A stretch of 64,000 bases of DNA from Xylanimonas protaetiae (GCF_004135385.1 NZ_CP035493.1:3353440-3417439), one strand, 5' to 3'. Positions 8,653 through 16,158 are shown, counted from the stretch's first letter. The notes: generated by a model not told the origin, from the letters alone. Numbers and translations are program-made.

Positions 8653-9678
8653 GTGTCCAACCCTCATCGCCGCCGTCTCACCGCGGGGAGCCGCCGCGTC
8701 GCCGCCGCCCTCGTCGCCGTCGTCGCCCTCCTCACGGCCTGCTCCCCGGCACCGGGGGCGTCGTCCTCGGCGCCGACGCGGACCGTGACCGACGCCCGGG
8801 GCCGGGAGGTCGACATCCCCGTCGCCCCCGCCCGGGTGGTCACGCTGAGCGAGCCCACCACGGACGCCGCGTTCGCCATCGGCGTGGTGCCCGTCGGGGC
8901 CACGGCGGCGCGCGGGCAGGCGGCCCGGCTCGCGGGCTACCTGCCCGCGGAGGCGGCGGACGTCACGGTCGTCGGCAGCCTCGGCTCGCCGCAGCTCGAG
9001 CAGCTCGTGGCGCTCGGCCCTGACCTCATCCTCACCGACGGCACCGCCGTCAACGACGACGTCCTCCTCGGCAAGCTGCAGGCCATCGCGCCCACCCTCT
9101 GGGTCGGCGAGGCCGGCAACACCGACTGGCAGGCCGGGCTGCGCGCCGTCGGCGACGCCCTCGGCAAGGCCGACGCCGCGACGGCGTTCGTCACGAGCTA
9201 CGACGCCGAGGCCGCCCGGGTCCGCGACGGGCTCGGCGCGAACGCCGGCGCGCGGGTGTCGATCGTGCGCTGGGGACTGTCCACCGGCGCGTTCCTGCCG
9301 CAGAGCACCTTCCCCGCGAAGATCCTCGCCGACCTCGGGCTGACCCGCCCGGCCGGCCAGGACGTCGCGGGCAACGGCCACTCCGAGCAGGTCAGCGCCG
9401 AGAACGTCGGCGTGCTCGACGGCGACTGGATGTTCTTCTGCACCCTCGGCGGCGCGGCCGGACCCGAGACGGCCGCCGACGGCGGCGGGGCCACCGGCGT
9501 CGCCGCGAGCGAGGCCGCCCTGGCCACGGCCGCCGCACGGGCGGTCGGCTTCACCGACCTCACGGCCTACCGGTCCGGGCGCGTCGTGCCCGTCGACGGC
9601 AGCGCCTGGGGCAGCGCCGGCGGGCCGCTGGCCGCCTGGCAGATCCTCACCGACGTCGACGACAACCTCGTCGGCTGA
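8653..9678 (+). CDS. Iron-siderophore/heme ABC transporter substrate-binding lipoprotein (FepB/FecB-like)
   Basis: This 341-residue lipoprotein has an N-terminal signal with lipobox LLTAC, a mature start TVTDARGREVDIPVAPARVV, and the bi-lobed periplasmic-binding fold of cluster-8 binding proteins (VVGSLGSPQLEQLVALGPDLILTD in the first lobe; ARVSIVRWG opening the second). It should capture the ferric siderophore or heme outside the membrane and deliver it to the two FecCD permeases encoded divergently. GTG 8653 directly follows an iron box and has no ribosome-binding site, suggesting leaderless expression. It is 23 bases upstream of the LPQTG protein gene. The ligand cannot be read from the sequence. 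Confidence 0.9.
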   Translation: MSNPHRRRLTAGSRRVAAALVAVVALLTACSPAPGASSSAPTRTVTDARGREVDIPVAPARVVTLSEPTTDAAFAIGVVPVGATAARGQAARLAGYLPAEAADVTVVGSLGSPQLEQLVALGPDLILTDGTAVNDDVLLGKLQAIAPTLWVGEAGNTDWQAGLRAVGDALGKADAATAFVTSYDAEAARVRDGLGANAGARVSIVRWGLSTGAFLPQSTFPAKILADLGLTRPAGQDVAGNGHSEQVSAENVGVLDGDWMFFCTLGGAAGPETAADGGGATGVAASEAALATAAARAVGFTDLTAYRSGRVVPVDGSAWGSAGGPLAAWQILTDVDDNLVG

Positions 9679-9701
9679 CCACCCCACCCCTGGAGCTCTT
9701 C

Positions 9702-10402
9702 GTGAAGACCCTTCGTGCCCGTCGCGCCGTCGGCGCGCTCGCCCTCGCCGCGGCCACCGTCCTCGCCGGCGCCGTCGCCGGCCCGCAGCACGCCGCGCAG
9801 GCGGCCGAGTGCACCACGCCCCGCGCCGACAGCCCGTCCGGGGCCACGCTCACGGTGACCTCGGGCGTCGTCGCGCCCGGCGGGACCGTCGCCGTGACCG
9901 GGACCGGGTTCGAGCGCACCGACACCGACGGCCTCGGCCAGACGCTCGCGTTCAAGCTCAACGACCAGCTCCAGTGGTCCACGACGCTCAAGGCCGACGA
10001 CGACGGCGCGGTCTCCGGCACGCTCAGCCTCGCCGACCTGCCCGCCGACGACGTGGCCACGGTCGTGGACGCCGCGTGCGGCAAGGCGTGGGTCCGCGTC
10101 CTCGTGGGCTCGAGCGCCCCGGGGACATGGCGCCGAACCGCTCCGTGCACGCCATGTTCGAGATCGCGGCCGCGGCCGCGGCGGACCCGACGCCTGGCCC
10201 GACGCCGACGGCGGCGCCCACGAGCGGCGGCACGAGCGGCGGCACGACGAGCGCCGCGGCCGCGGCGGGCGGGCAGCTCCCCCAGACCGGCATCGAGGAC
10301 GCCCCGGCGGTCGCGTGGGTCGCCGGGCTGCTCGCCGTCGCCGCCCTGGCGTTCGCCGCGGACCGCGGGCTCCGCCGCCGAGCGGGCCGGGCGCGCGCCT
10401 GA
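9702..10402 (+). pseudogene. Small LPQTG wall-anchored surface protein, frameshifted
   Basis: GTG 9702 follows TGGAG. It encodes a signal peptide (to AAQAAE) and an Ig-like domain with GGTVAVTGTGFERTDTDG. At the GGGG run 10121-10124 the frame shifts. One frame over lie DMAPNRSVHAMFEI, a Gly/Pro/Thr linker, the sorting signal LPQTG, a hydrophobic span (AVAWVAGLLAVAALAFAA) and an RRRAGRARA tail, ending at 10402. One extra G restores a 233-residue protein. The rejoined stretch GSSAPGDMAPNRSV resembles GSMKPGGDTPRSV in the WxL-like protein, which supports both the repair and a shared domain. As written, the protein would be cut before its wall anchor. It is the likely substrate of the nearby sortase. 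Confidence 0.8.
10121..10124 (+). other. Frameshift site in the LPQTG protein gene
   Basis: CCCCGGGGACATGG would need five G to keep the frame from SSAPG into DMAPNRSV. This is the third -1 site in the island, again at a short G run. Confidence 0.75.
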
Positions 10403-10423
10403 CCCGGGTCGCCGGGCCCGGCG

Positions 10424-11110
10424 TCAGCGGCCGGGGCCGGCGATCTCCAGGTCGTCCGCGACGTGCTGGGCCATGAGGAGCGCCGCGCGCTCGGCGTCGC
10501 CGGCCTCGATGGCGGCGAGGATCTGGCCGTGGTCGTGGCGGCGGCTCTCCTCGCCCGAGGCGTAGATCACCACGCCCAGGCTGATGACCTTCCGCAGGGC
10601 GGCGAGCACACCCGCGTAGGCGTCGGGCAGCAGGCGCGTGCCCGTGGCCTCGAAGACGAGCGCGTGGAACTCCTGCGGCGTCCGGCCCTGCTCTCGCTCG
10701 GCGGGCGCCCCTGCGCCGAGCCGGTCGTTCGCCTCGTGCGCCGCCCGGAGCCGCGCGACGTGGTCGTCGGTGCGGTGCCGCGCGGCGAGGCGGGCCGCCT
10801 CGACCTCGAGACCCCGGCGGTAGGCGAGCACCTCGGCGAGCTCGTAGTCGTGGACGGACTCGGCGAGCACCGCAGCCACGGGCGTGCGGGCGCGCACGTA
10901 GGTGCCGCGTCCCGGCAGCGTCTCGAGCATCCCCATGCTCGCGAGCGACCGGACGGCCTCACGGACCGTCATCTTGCCGACGCCGAGGAGCTCCATGAGC
11001 TCGGTCTCGACCGGGATGCGGGAGCCGACGGGCCACTCCCCCGACGTGATGCGCCGTCGCAGGTACGCGAACGCGCGACGGGCACGGTCAGATCCGGACG
11101 AGGTGTTCAT
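10424..11110 (-). CDS. FadR-type GntR transcriptional regulator
   Basis: The 228-residue protein has an N-terminal winged helix-turn-helix (YLRRRITSGEWPVGSRIPVETELMELLGVGKMTVREAVRSLASMGMLETLPGRGTYV, about residues 16-73) and a C-terminal all-helical FCD effector domain with metal-site-type histidines (QEFHALVFEATG, DHGQILAAIEAGD, MAQHVADDL). Such regulators respond to small carboxylates or sugars. ATG 11110 was chosen; an in-frame GTG at 11128 is possible. It lies 49 bases downstream of the siderophore-interacting protein on the same strand and converges on the LPQTG gene. Target genes cannot be deduced. Confidence 0.85.
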   Translation of the reverse strand: MNTSSGSDRARRAFAYLRRRITSGEWPVGSRIPVETELMELLGVGKMTVREAVRSLASMGMLETLPGRGTYVRARTPVAAVLAESVHDYELAEVLAYRRGLEVEAARLAARHRTDDHVARLRAAHEANDRLGAGAPAEREQGRTPQEFHALVFEATGTRLLPDAYAGVLAALRKVISLGVVIYASGEESRRHDHGQILAAIEAGDAERAALLMAQHVADDLEIAGPGR

Positions 11111-11159
11111 CGCGGCCGATTCTGGCACACGCCCTCCGCGGGGCGCGGGGACACGCGCC

Positions 11160-12011
11160 TCAGTCGTCCCCGAGGTCGACGGCGTGGTGGTCGAGGCCCG
11201 CCTCGCCGCGCTTCCAGTAGCCGTCCACGTGGACCTGCGCCCTCGGCAGGCCGAGCTCGTGGCGCAGGTACTGGCGCACGGGCCGCATCGCGGTGGCCTC
11301 GCCGGCCGCGAAGGCGAACCAGTCGTCGTCCTGCGGCGGCGTCCAGGCCCGCAGCGCGCGCTCGAGCCGGTCCGCCTCCGGGTGCGCGCCGCGGTGCACC
11401 CAGACGATCTCGACGCCCTCGCGCGACGCGATCCGCTGCTCCTCGGCCGCGTCCTCGACCTCGAGGATCGCGGTGGCCCGCGCGCCGTCCGGCAGCTCCT
11501 CCAGCAGGCGGGAGATCGCGGGCAGGGCCGTGGCGTCGCCGACGGCGAGGTAGCAGGGGTAGCCGTGCGGGAAGAGCACGTTGCCGCGCGGGCCGAGCAC
11601 CCCGAGGCCGTCCCCGGGCCGCGCGGACGAGGCCCATCGGCTCGCGACGCCGTGCCCGTGGAGCACGAGGTCGAGCGTGAGCTCGCGGGCCTCGGCGTCC
11701 CAGGCCCGCACGGTGTAGTCCCGCACGGCCGGGCGGGTCCCGTCCGGGTTCCGCAGCCCGCCGGGGCCCGGCTGGGGCAGCAGGAGCTCGCCGGTCGCCG
11801 GGTCCGGGAACACGACCTTGACGTGGTCGGTCGGCGCGAGGTCCGCCCACGGGAAGCCCGCGTCGAGGTCGGCGCCGCCCAGCACGACCCGGCGGTAGCG
11901 CGGCGTCACGTCCTCGACGCGCACGACGTGCAGGACGCGGCGTCCCAGCGTGCCGACGGGACGACGCACGACGGCGCGCGCGTCACGGTCCAGGGCAGGT
12001 GTGGTGGTCAC
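11160..12011 (-). CDS. Siderophore-interacting protein (flavin-dependent ferric-siderophore reductase)
   Basis: This 283-residue protein belongs to the SIP/ViuB family, which uses NAD(P)H and FAD to reduce iron in imported ferric siderophores and so release it in the cytoplasm. Visible are the FAD-binding barrel motif VRDYTVRAWD (R-x-Y-[TS]), the DLVLHGHGVASRWA segment, the nucleotide region YLAVGDATALPAISRLLEELP, and the family C-terminus HVDGYWKRGEAGLDHH. GTG 12011 faces the divergently transcribed esterase, and an iron box lies between them. Together they form the intracellular unloading step for the siderophore system. Confidence 0.92.
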   Translation of the reverse strand: MTTTPALDRDARAVVRRPVGTLGRRVLHVVRVEDVTPRYRRVVLGGADLDAGFPWADLAPTDHVKVVFPDPATGELLLPQPGPGGLRNPDGTRPAVRDYTVRAWDAEARELTLDLVLHGHGVASRWASSARPGDGLGVLGPRGNVLFPHGYPCYLAVGDATALPAISRLLEELPDGARATAILEVEDAAEEQRIASREGVEIVWVHRGAHPEADRLERALRAWTPPQDDDWFAFAAGEATAMRPVRQYLRHELGLPRAQVHVDGYWKRGEAGLDHHAVDLGDD

Positions 12012-12044
12012 CGCGCGAGCCTAGCCCACAACACCGGATCGAAG

Positions 12045-12063
12045 TTAGGAAAGCCTTCCCTAT
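12045..12063. promoter_or_regulatory. Probable iron box between the reductase and esterase genes
   Basis: TTAGGAAAGCCTTCCCTAT is a palindromic variant of the iron-box consensus with conserved TTAGG, AG, CT and TA positions. It lies in the 64-base divergent promoter region, 13 bases before the esterase ATG, so one site could control both genes. Confidence 0.7.
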
Positions 12064-12075
12064 AGCCTGCACCGC

Positions 12076-13389
12076 ATGGTCTCCCCGTTCGCGACCCCGC
12101 CCGCCGGGGCGTCCGCCCGCGCGCTCTCGATCCCGCCGCACGTCGCACGCCCCGCCGCGGTCCCCCACGGCCGGTCCGCGCGCGTCGAGGCGCTGCGGGC
12201 CGCCCTGGCGGCCGGCGCCGGCAGGGACGCCGTCGAGGCCTTCTGGGCGGAGGTCACGGAGCGCGGCACGCCGCTCGTCGAGGGCACGGGACCCGTCCGG
12301 GACTACACGTTCGTGCACCGCGGCGCCGCGCGGCGGGTCGCCGTCGTGGTCAACAAACTCGTCGACGACACGACCTTCACCGAGGCGCTGCTCGAGCCCG
12401 TCGCGGGCACCGACGTCTGGGCCCTGACGCTGCGCCTGGGGGCCGGCTGGCGCGGCAGCTACACGCTCGCGGTCGACGACGGCGGCGCCCCGTCGGTCAC
12501 GGCGTCCGCGCAGGCCGTCCTCGAGCAGCGACGGGCACGGTCGCGCGCGGTCACGGAGCCCGAGCGGCACGCCGCCGTCGACGCGTGGTACGACCTGCTC
12601 CTCCACACCCGGCCCGACCCGCACGCACGGGAGCGCGGGCGGCAGGGTTCGGTCGCGTCCGGACCCGAGGCGCCGCGGCCGGTGCCGCTGCTGCCGGCAC
12701 CGCGCGCCGGGCGGCTCGTGCCCGTCCGCGGCGGACCGCGGCCGGCGTGGTGGCACGTGCCCGCGGTCGAGCCAGGCCCGGACGGCTGGGACGTCCTGGT
12801 GCTGCTCGACGGTGAGCAGCGGGTCGCCGGCGAGACGGCGACCCTCGACGCGTGGTCCGCCTCGGGCGTCCTGCCGCCCACGGCCACGCTGCTGCTGGGC
12901 CACGGCCCCCTGGAGGACCGCGTCGCGGACCTCACCTGCAACCCGCGCCTGGTCGCCGACGTCCTGCGGCTGGTCGACGACGCCCCCGGCACGCTCGGCG
13001 CCCCCGTGACCCGCAACCCGAGGCGCACGACCATCGCCGGGCAGTCGCTCGGCGGGCTCACGGCCCTCTACGCCCAGTGCCTCGCGCCGGACCGGTTCGG
13101 CGTCTCCGTGTGCCAGTCCGGGTCGCTGTGGTGGCCCAACCCCGCCGGGGGCGAGCCGGCCGAGTGGCTCACGCGCACGATCGCCCGCTCCGGCGTCCGG
13201 CTGGGGCGGGTCCACCTCGAGGTGGGGCGTGGCGAGTGGGTGCTGCTCGAGCCGACGCGCCGCCTGCGGGCGGTCCTGGCCGACCGGTGCGAGGCCCTCC
13301 GCTACGAGGAGTACGACGGCGGCCACGACGCGGCCTGCTGGGAGACCAGCCTGCCCCACGCGCTACGTCGTGTCACGGCGGCGCGGTGA
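12076..13389 (+). CDS. Enterobactin/catecholate siderophore esterase (Fes-like)
   Basis: The 437-residue hydrolase has an N-terminal Fes-type domain with DYTFVHRG and LLEPVAGTDVWALTLRL, then an alpha/beta-hydrolase esterase-D domain with the nucleophile elbow TTIAGQSLGGLTALY, VCQSGSLWW and the catalytic histidine in YDGGHDAACW. Fes enzymes cleave the trilactone backbone of ferric catecholate siderophores after import, which lowers affinity and allows iron reduction. This agrees with dhbA/dhbC in the same island. ATG 12076 follows the iron box. No signal peptide is seen, so it should be cytoplasmic. Confidence 0.9.
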   Translation: MVSPFATPPAGASARALSIPPHVARPAAVPHGRSARVEALRAALAAGAGRDAVEAFWAEVTERGTPLVEGTGPVRDYTFVHRGAARRVAVVVNKLVDDTTFTEALLEPVAGTDVWALTLRLGAGWRGSYTLAVDDGGAPSVTASAQAVLEQRRARSRAVTEPERHAAVDAWYDLLLHTRPDPHARERGRQGSVASGPEAPRPVPLLPAPRAGRLVPVRGGPRPAWWHVPAVEPGPDGWDVLVLLDGEQRVAGETATLDAWSASGVLPPTATLLLGHGPLEDRVADLTCNPRLVADVLRLVDDAPGTLGAPVTRNPRRTTIAGQSLGGLTALYAQCLAPDRFGVSVCQSGSLWWPNPAGGEPAEWLTRTIARSGVRLGRVHLEVGRGEWVLLEPTRRLRAVLADRCEALRYEEYDGGHDAACWETSLPHALRRVTAAR

Positions 13390-13566
13390 TCTGCCGCACC
13401 CATGGCGACAAGTAATAGGAAAGGATCGCGTGCCGTTACTCGCATTGTCGGGATTGTCAGCGCCACCCAGGTGCAGTGCGGCATTTCCTCGCTATTCTCG
13501 GTGCTATCAGCGACACGCGGTACGCCGCTGAGCCCGATCCGGAGAGAGACCCGAGGAGCGACGCTC

Positions 13567-13878
13567 ATGAGCACCCTGATGGACATGCCCACGGTCACCG
13601 AGTGCTCGGTGGACGGCTGCGGCTTCAACCACGACCACGGCTGCCACGCGGGCGCCGTCACCATCGCCGGCCACACGGGCGACGCCTCGTGCGCCACGTT
13701 CATCCCGCTCAGCACGAAGGGCGGCCTCGAGAAGGTCCTCGCCCACGTCGGCGCCTGCCAGCGGATGGAGTGCGCGTACAACGACCACCTCGAGTGCGGC
13801 GCGAGCGAGATCCGCGTGGGCGCGGGTCAGGACAGCCCCCAGCACCCGGACTGCCTCACCTTCACCGCGAAGGCCTGA
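13567..13878 (+). CDS. DUF1540 cysteine-rich protein with tandem domains
   Basis: This 103-residue protein contains two DUF1540 units. The first runs from CSVDGCGFNHDHGCHAGAV to ASCATF; the second from CQRMECAYNDHLECGASEI to DCLTF. The eight regularly spaced cysteines suggest metal binding. ATG 13567 is chosen because GAGGAG lies eight bases before it; longer in-frame starts upstream lack a site. The function of DUF1540 is not established. It sits between the siderophore genes and a truncated hemoglobin, so a link to metal or redox stress is possible but unproven. Confidence 0.85.
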   Translation: MSTLMDMPTVTECSVDGCGFNHDHGCHAGAVTIAGHTGDASCATFIPLSTKGGLEKVLAHVGACQRMECAYNDHLECGASEIRVGAGQDSPQHPDCLTFTAKA

Positions 13879-14057
13879 GGACCCGCCGCCAGGCTCCCCC
13901 GGCGCGGCCTCGTCCGTGGTGCGCACGCCGCGGACGAGTCCACGCTGCGAACCACACAGGGTGACGAAATTGGTTCACCCATGATGCAGAATGCGAGGAC
14001 GCGCTCGCCTTGCGGCAGGGTGCGACACCCGCCCGGAGCACGACAAGGACCTCTCCT

Positions 14058-14080
14058 AGAATGGGTGCCAGGCCCATTCT
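14058..14080. promoter_or_regulatory. 8-bp inverted repeat just upstream of a small membrane protein gene
   Basis: AGAATGGG and CCCATTCT are perfectly complementary across a 7-base spacer and end 4 bases before the GAGAGGAG ribosome-binding site of the gene at 14098. It could be an operator or an mRNA hairpin. The right arm sequence CCCATTCTC recurs inside the gene near 14140. Confidence 0.5.
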
Positions 14081-14097
14081 CCCGAGAGGAGCGCACG

Positions 14098-14319
14098 ATG
14101 TCCGGACCAGCACCTTTTGAGTTCGCCAGGATGCACAGCCCCATTCTCAGCGGCGGAGAGTTCGCCGTGGACAGCATCGGCTCCGGCCTGGCTCACGCGT
14201 CGATCGAGAACGCCGCCAACGAGTCAGCCACGATCGCGCGGGTCCTGCGGGTGGCCATGGCCGTCCTCGCCCTCGCGGCGGTCGCGCTGATCCTCGTCAT
14301 GCCGATGGTCGTCCGCTGA
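14098..14319 (+). CDS. Small single-pass membrane protein, unknown function
   Basis: ATG 14098 follows GAGAGGAG and opens a 73-residue protein: a soluble N-terminus (MSGPAPFEFARMHSPILSGG) and a C-terminal hydrophobic helix from about residue 48 (VLRVAMAVLALAAVALILVM) ending MVVR. I do not recognise a family. Its last 96 bases are antisense to the 3' end of the truncated hemoglobin gene, an unusually long convergent overlap. The strong ribosome-binding site and the well-formed helix support it being real. Confidence 0.6.
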   Translation: MSGPAPFEFARMHSPILSGGEFAVDSIGSGLAHASIENAANESATIARVLRVAMAVLALAAVALILVMPMVVR

Positions 14320-14790
14320 CGACGCCGCCGGGGCGCGCGGTCCCGGCGGCGGCCCGTCCCACGTCCACACCGGCATCGGGAGGTCGGCGGGGATCGACTC
14401 CACGGTCTCGTACTCGTGGTTGAGCACCTGCGTCGCCCACGTGAACCAGAGCGTGAGCGTGGCGCGGAGGGCGTCGTCGTCCGGGACCGCGGCGTCGTCG
14501 AGCGCGAGCTCGAAGCACGCGACCGCCCGGGCGTCCATCTCGTCGTGCGGGCCGTTGCCCGAGTGCACCGCCACGACCGACGCGTGCGCCCCCGTCGAGC
14601 CCGTGAACGTCGCCGGGCCGCCGAGCTGCTCGGCCCAGTACGCGGCCAGCCGCTCGTCGTGCCGCGGGTGGACCGGCCGGTGGAACGCGTGCGCCACGAC
14701 GGGGTCGGCCAGCACGCGCGCGTGCCAGGCCCGGGCGAGCGCGAGCACCACGGGCATGCCGCCCATCGCGTCGTAGACCGTCCGCGCCAT
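14224..14790 (-). CDS. Group II truncated hemoglobin
   Basis: This 188-residue protein matches actinobacterial truncated globins: YDAMGGMPVVLALARAWHARV (helix A/B), AYWAEQLGGPATFTG, the likely proximal haem histidine in VVAVHSGNGPHDEMDARAVACF, and WFTWATQVLNHEYETV, ending in the family tail PMPVWTWDGPPPG. Such globins bind oxygen and NO and take part in peroxide or NO detoxification. ATG 14790 is the start. The last ~30 residues (a polar Asp/His/Arg-rich tail) lie antisense to the small membrane protein gene and look atypical for the family, so the extension may not be important. Confidence 0.85.
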   Translation of the reverse strand: MARTVYDAMGGMPVVLALARAWHARVLADPVVAHAFHRPVHPRHDERLAAYWAEQLGGPATFTGSTGAHASVVAVHSGNGPHDEMDARAVACFELALDDAAVPDDDALRATLTLWFTWATQVLNHEYETVESIPADLPMPVWTWDGPPPGPRAPAASSADDHRHDEDQRDRREGEDGHGHPQDPRDRG

Positions 14791-14855
14791 GCGTCCAACG
14801 TCGCACGCCGTCGACGCGGCCGCAGCGTGTCGGACGGCCCGGCTAGGTTTCCCGC

Positions 14856-15212
14856 ATGTCGTCCCTGAGCCTGCGCGTCCTGCCCGACCGGTTCGTCGTC
14901 GGTCACCTGCCCGCCGCGACGTTCCCCGAGGACGACGAGTGGGTCGCGCTGGTGCGCGCGCCCGAGGGGCTGACCGTCGTCGCCCACGCCTCGCCGTTCG
15001 GGAGGGACGGGGAGCGGTGGGCCGGCGTCTACGGCGATCCGCACGGGCTCGACGTGCCCGGCATGCTCGCCGCCGTCGTCGGGCCGCTCGCCGCCGCCGG
15101 GGTTCCCGTGTTCGTGGCGTCGACCTTCCACGCCGACCTGGTGCTGGTCCCCGAGGACCGGCTCGCCACCGCCGTCGACGTGCTCGCCGACGCGGGGCAT
15201 CAGGTCGCGTGA
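14856..15212 (+). CDS. ACT-domain protein
   Basis: The 118-residue protein resembles the two-ACT-repeat family often annotated as ACT domain-containing: VLPDRFVVGHLPA at the start, WVALVRAPEGLTVVA in the middle, then GMLAAVVGPLAAAGVPVFVASTFHADLVLVPEDRLATAVDVL. ACT folds sense small ligands such as amino acids, but no catalytic domain is attached here. The ATG lies six bases after TAGGTT (14844-14849) with no ribosome-binding site, so the transcript is probably leaderless. Confidence 0.8.
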   Translation: MSSLSLRVLPDRFVVGHLPAATFPEDDEWVALVRAPEGLTVVAHASPFGRDGERWAGVYGDPHGLDVPGMLAAVVGPLAAAGVPVFVASTFHADLVLVPEDRLATAVDVLADAGHQVA

Positions 15213-15348
15213 CGCGGCGGGGCCCGCTCCGGCGCCGTCTGCCTCGTTCCCGGGCGGGTTTCGCCCCGTGGCGCCCGTTCCCAAGGGCCCTGCCAGGTTC
15301 GCTCCTTACCGTCGCCGGAACGCAAGGCAGAGACGTGAGGAGAACGAG

Positions 15349-15633
15349 ATGGGTATGACGACGTGGTGGCTGGTCGCCCCCGTCCTGTGCGGGTTCTGGC
15401 TGGTGCTCGTCGGTGCGATCGTGTGGATGTCGGTCGCGCTCGCCAAGGCGCTGCGCGCCCGCCGTGCGGCCGAGACGCCGTCCAGGGCGACCGCGGGCGA
15501 GACCCCCCTCGCCACGCTCCAGCGCCGGCTCGCGCTCGGCGAGGTCGACGTCGAGACCTACGAGCGCTCGGTCGCGGCGCTCGAGCGCACGACACCGGCA
15601 CCGGCCGCCGAGACGACGGGAGACGCCCGATGA
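15349..15633 (+). CDS. Small membrane protein with C-terminal SHOCT-like domain
   Basis: ATG 15349 is preceded by GAGGAG at six bases spacing. The 94-residue product has one N-terminal membrane helix (WWLVAPVLCGFWLVLVGAIVW) and a C-terminal short helical motif LATLQRRLALGEVDVETYERSVAAL, typical of SHOCT domains (L-x-L-x-x-G-x-I-x-x-x-E-Y/F). SHOCT proteins are thought to mediate oligomerisation. Its stop overlaps the next start as ATGA, so the two small membrane proteins are likely co-translated partners. Confidence 0.75.
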   Translation: MGMTTWWLVAPVLCGFWLVLVGAIVWMSVALAKALRARRAAETPSRATAGETPLATLQRRLALGEVDVETYERSVAALERTTPAPAAETTGDAR

Positions 15634-16013
15634 GCACGACGCGTGACCGCAAGATCCCCCTGCTGATCGGCGGGATCGTCGTCGCCGGCGGGCTGCTGCT
15701 GTCGTCCCTCGGCGTGACGGCCGTCATCGCCGGCCACGCCAAGATGGGCGTGCTCGACGACGTCCCGGCGCGCGTCGCGATGCGTCGCGACGGGGACCGC
15801 GCGACCGAGCGCGGCCAGCGCGGCGTCTGGCACCCGTTCGAGGGCCGCACCTCCGAGCGCTCGGGCACGGAGTCGGTCCACCCCGGGCACCGGTTCGGCA
15901 TCGTGGTGCCCGGCACGCCCGGCAGCGGCGCCGAGCGCGGGGCGACCGGGAGCGGCAACGCCCCGGCGACGCCCGCGCCGGCCCCCACGGACGTCCCGCC
16001 CGCGCAGGGCTGA
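15630..16013 (+). CDS. Small membrane protein of unknown function
   Basis: The 127-residue product has an N-terminal membrane helix (IPLLIGGIVVAGGLLLSSLGVTAVI) and a long polar exterior or cytoplasmic tail rich in Arg, Gly and Pro, ending PAPTDVPPAQG. No domain is recognised. It overlaps the SHOCT gene by four bases (ATGA) and is followed by a strong terminator hairpin, which defines a two-gene unit. Confidence 0.65.
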   Translation: MSTTRDRKIPLLIGGIVVAGGLLLSSLGVTAVIAGHAKMGVLDDVPARVAMRRDGDRATERGQRGVWHPFEGRTSERSGTESVHPGHRFGIVVPGTPGSGAERGATGSGNAPATPAPAPTDVPPAQG

Positions 16014-16021
16014 CCCCGGTC

Positions 16022-16068
16022 GACGACGCCCCGCCGCGAGACGCACGGTCTCGCGGCGGGGCGTCGTC
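16022..16068. terminator. 21-bp perfect hairpin terminator
   Basis: GACGACGCCCCGCCGCGAGA(C) at 16022-16042 pairs exactly with 16048-16068 around the loop GCACG. It follows the stop of the small membrane protein gene by eight bases. Confidence 0.85.
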
Positions 16069-16134
16069 GCGCTCCGGCGTCTCTCGGCGGCGGCAAACCC
16101 GCTGGCGAGGCGGACGACACAAACTTACGGTGGC

Positions 16135-16158
16135 GTAACCTACGGCACCGTAGGTTAC
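16135..16158. promoter_or_regulatory. Perfect 24-bp palindromic operator of the acyl-CoA ligase gene
   Basis: GTAACCTACGG-CA-CCGTAGGTTAC is a perfect inverted repeat ending nine bases before the GTG start at 16168. A related half site, CTTACGGTGGCGTAA, lies just upstream (about 16123-16137). TAGGTT inside the palindrome could serve as -10. The shape suits a TetR-family fatty-acid regulator, whose gene is not in the window. Confidence 0.75.

Noticed and set aside
5073-10124. Classical phase-variable homopolymer tracts
   Set aside because: The G runs are only four or five bases long, much shorter than tracts known to slip at high rate; sequence error or ordinary mutation is simpler.
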